Shown here piece by piece: positions 61,390 through 64,000 of a stretch of DNA of 64,000 bases; the first letter of the stretch is position 1; every line of letters starts with the position of its first letter. The notes beneath the pieces are model-generated. The model saw nothing but the letters and a program-made list of their open reading frames with translations, ran no database searches and had not been told where the DNA came from. The DNA lies in the NCBI GenBank assembly GCA_016859345.1, contig CM029115.1, positions 12,034,501 to 12,098,500 on the forward strand, written 5' to 3'. The stretch is from Istiophorus platypterus. Its lineage: Eukaryota > Chordata > Actinopteri > Istiophoriformes > Istiophoridae. The position numbers were made by a program, and so were the translations under genes.

Positions 61390-61670
61390 GCCAGCAAGGC
61401 TACCAGTGTAGTTTTTGTACAGTGGTGCTGGGGGTCCTAATCCACAGCAGGTCCACTTCATGACCACTTCCAGCTTGTTATTTGCGATGGGAAGGGACAA
61501 TGTTTCTCCCCAACGCCTGAACCCTATTGACACTGAGCCACGTTGGTCGTTACCAATCTGCTCCGATAAATTGAGTTTGTCGATTGGTAGCAGCAAGAAA
61601 GGACCCTGTTGTCCTGTGGTCTTACAAAATTTTCCTTCATTTGTCACCTTTTCCCCACAAAATGATCATG
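61390..61670. promoter_or_regulatory. Candidate conserved non-coding element
   Basis: GC-balanced, repeat-free sequence between a purine-rich stretch and AT-rich DNA. It contains SOX-type GACAATG (about 61496) and ATTGACA (about 61528) cores. Open frames on both strands show no known protein. Confidence 0.22.
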
Positions 61671-61730
61671 ATTTAAATCTTTGAAGTCAATGCAAAGACT
61701 GTTCAAAAAAATATGCTGTACTGAAAATGT

Positions 61731-61752
61731 ACAATGTACTTTTGTACATTGT
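61731..61752. repeat. Perfect 9-bp inverted repeat with TTTT loop
   Basis: ACAATGTAC (61731-61739) and GTACATTGT (61744-61752) flank TTTT. No function assigned. Confidence 0.8.
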
Positions 61753-64000
61753 GTGAATTAAAAAAGGCTATTTTATTCTTATAGCCCCTAGCTTTAGATG
61801 ACATTTTCTTAAAAGATTACTTGGGAGCAATTCTAAAATCCATTCTGATTTACTTTTTGGTCCTAAACCAGCCACTGAAAAGTGTCCAGTCCATACTGTA
61901 AGTTGATGCAGTGGTCACACCCAACTCACTCACCCCAAATGGTCACACATTGTGAAGGACGGTCTGTTCATCTCTGATACTTAAAGTAAAACTGTATCTG
62001 TTTCTCTACCATTTTTAACAATGTGACAAACAGAGGCTGAGACCCTGTTACACAAAAATTCTTCACTTCAGCACCATTTTATTATAGTTTAACAGCACTG
62101 AAAACACGATTCTCCATAAGTGGCACAATTAATAATGCTTTTATATTGTTATTGTCTGTCAGGACTTGTTATCCACCAAATTCTGAAATATACTGCAATA
62201 CCATAAACTGCTGCATTTATTGGGGAAAAATCTTTGAGCCTTAATATTCTAGTATCCTATTTCATAAGTCTTGGTTTTCCCTACAATAGTGTATGTATTT
62301 TGAAGACCAAACAGTGTTGGAAAAGATATAAAAGGCCTATTATAAACTGGCCGATTTTATAGAGGGTTTTTGCACTGATGCTGTCAGCCGTTGGGTTGAA
62401 GACACTGAGAAACATTCACTGGCCTTGCTGTCGCCACCAGCCATAAACACAATATTGAATGTGTCGTACCCTTCAGGCACTGCCAAGATTAGTGCAGAGG
62501 GGAATGGTCAGCAATGAAGCTCTTTCCAAACACAACCTATCAACTAACCCGCGTCTATCAGAAATAAAGTTGTACTCATCAAGCCAACAATATTTTGACT
62601 CAGCGTCTGTTGAGACATGTTGCCGAAAACGAGGGGAAGAGGACAGAGATAGGGAGACGGAGACAGACTGAGCACCAGACTGAGACAGAAAGATGGAGGC
62701 AGAAAGACAGATAGAGGGATAGAGAGAGTGAGCAGGGTGGCAGAATGCCGAGCAGACGGATCCTGGTATAGCAGGAGCTCTGGGCAGGCGTCAGCTGTCC
62801 CCAGCAGACCCCCTGGGGCCACCCAGAACTCACACCCAAATACCCTCCGCAGTTTTTCTCAAGAGCTACGTGAAGTTATCAACCAAACCCCAAACTATGG
62901 AATGAGTGTAAGGGTGGAGTTTTTCCTCCGACTTGCCTACAACAGACAATGGCGGTGCCAGTGAGATAGACTATCTCAATCTAGCCCAGGTTGACTTATT
63001 TAGCCTTGCTCAGTATAGTCCTCTAGCCAAGTTCAGTCCAGGCTAGATGAGGATGCAGAGCTGAAGGGTACCGATGAGACGGGTGTCTAAGTATGTAGGA
63101 CACTGTGTCTATGCTATGCCTGCTTCACACAGGCCCTGTGACAAGTCGAGTCATGAGGGAGCATCATGAAGAAGGAGTTTAATTAGGAGCAAGCCTCCAA
63201 AGGGGCCACAGAGAAAGACAGAGCCATCCAAGCATACACAGCTTTTTTGCAGTCTTTCCTGTCATCATCCTTTTTCTCCATCCTCTAAATCATATTTACT
63301 GTACTCACTGCCCGTAGCCCGCCCAGTGACTGTTCACACTGTAGTAATTTGTAGCCTCTTACTTTTTTTTTGTTGTCGTTGTCCCTTTCCCCTTTCTCCA
63401 TCAATCCTTTTCACTTAGGAACTGGCTTTTCACTTCATAGTATGTCCACATTTGATAATTTTTCTTTCCTTTTGTTGGTTGTTTCTTTTTTATTTTATAA
63501 TAAACGGTTTGACTTCCTGGTGATTACAAAAAAAAAAATCTTTAATCAATTCATGGTGAAAAACATAAATAATGCTCTGTGAAAAGTTTTCCTTTCATTC
63601 CAGCAGTCATTTTGTAAGAATAAAATCATGAAAATTTTATTATCATGCTGAAAATCCTCATCACATTGAATGTTGAATGATTTTAATATAAGAATAATAA
63701 TTTGGGCAAATATTTTGCACATAAAATTCTTGGCTCAAGCGAACAGCACCAAAGCATTTTGTTTAATCCTTATCCTATTAGCATATTCCCCAAAGCCTAT
63801 ATTTTCATACCAGCTCTTCATACCTATACTCCTGTGTCTTTCAGAATTGGAAAAGCAGCTCTTTTTTCAATGATCATTATTCTCTCAGTCATTTTGAAGA
63901 ATACATCTCTGATGTGTCTTATATAGTGATGATATCACTGAATAACAGACTCACAGCCTTGTTTGGAGCAGGAGTTGATGACAAGATGCAGCAGAGCCAT
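61753..64000. other. End of window, intron 3, no gene seen
   Basis: A purine-rich run at 62630-62735 and AT-rich sequence from 63400 to the end. Short frames such as 63670-63873 are AT-rich translations. No splice-bounded coding segment of mef2c was found. Confidence 0.5.

Larger units (their letters stand above)
51757..64000 (+). other. mef2c: Intron 3 of mef2c (partial)
   Basis: Begins GTAAGTTACAAG. I found neither the alpha1-type (TLRKKG...) nor the alpha2-type (ALNKKE...) exon downstream to the window end, so this intron exceeds 12.2 kb. It contains a CA repeat right after the donor, a CpG-rich block with a short ORF, the end of a Tc1-like element, a pair of MEF2 sites and a long CA array. 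Confidence 0.85.

Noticed and set aside
51757..64000. Search for the next mef2c exon (alpha1 or alpha2 type)
   Set aside because: No segment encodes TLRKKG- or ALNKKE-like residues with flanking splice sites; the exon must lie beyond the window.
1..64000. CRISPR arrays, tRNA/rRNA genes, miR-9-type hairpin near MEF2C
   Set aside because: No spaced direct repeats, no intact tRNA cloverleaf, and the mature miR-9 sequence was not seen on reading either strand.

Overview
This is vertebrate nuclear DNA, most likely from a teleost fish. Protein-coding sequence is very sparse. Introns follow GT-AG rules with polypyrimidine tracts. Dinucleotide repeats (CA/TG, TA) are dense and long. The recognisable mobile-element remnants are fish types: a decayed Tc1/mariner transposase copy, one end of a second Tc1-like element, a tRNA-derived SINE remnant and a short TIR element. 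I see no bacterial operon structure, no RNA gene and no CRISPR array.

The one gene I can identify is mef2c on the + strand. It encodes a MADS-box/MEF2-domain transcription factor of muscle, heart, neural crest and neurons. Two coding exons are certain. Residues 1-18 lie at 41613-41666, and residues 19-86 (the rest of the MADS box plus the MEF2 domain) lie at 51553-51756. Each is bounded by a good splice site, with phase-0 junctions as in other vertebrate MEF2 genes. The residues Asn49-Ser50-Thr51 favour MEF2C over MEF2A (Asn-Ser-Ser), MEF2D (Asn-His-Ser) and MEF2B (Asn-Ser-Ala). I cannot tell whether this is the mef2ca or mef2cb copy.

Layout: 1 to about 19.0 kb is 5' flank (or intron of a longer transcript) without genes. 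It holds a Tc1 remnant, a MITE-like element, two perfect 38-bp palindromes and several stretches that look like conserved non-coding DNA. At 19.0-19.93 kb is a CpG-rich promoter-like block ending in a consensus donor, which I infer to be a non-coding first exon. Intron 1 is 19,927-41,440. The second exon (41,441-41,666) has a polypurine 5' UTR and the start codon. Intron 2 is 41,667-51,552. The third exon is 51,553-51,756. The remainder (51,757-64,000) is the start of a long intron 3; the next coding exon is not in the window.

Most notable beyond the exons: (i) a short upstream ORF that appears only after splicing the inferred exon 1 to exon 2; (ii) a 32-codon ORF with coding-like codon use inside a second CpG-rich block in intron 3; (iii) two perfect MEF2 consensus sites 22 bp apart in intron 3, with related sites nearby, suggesting an autoregulated enhancer; (iv) the two long perfect palindromes in the 5' flank. 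All regulatory calls rest on sequence pattern only; no alignment was possible.
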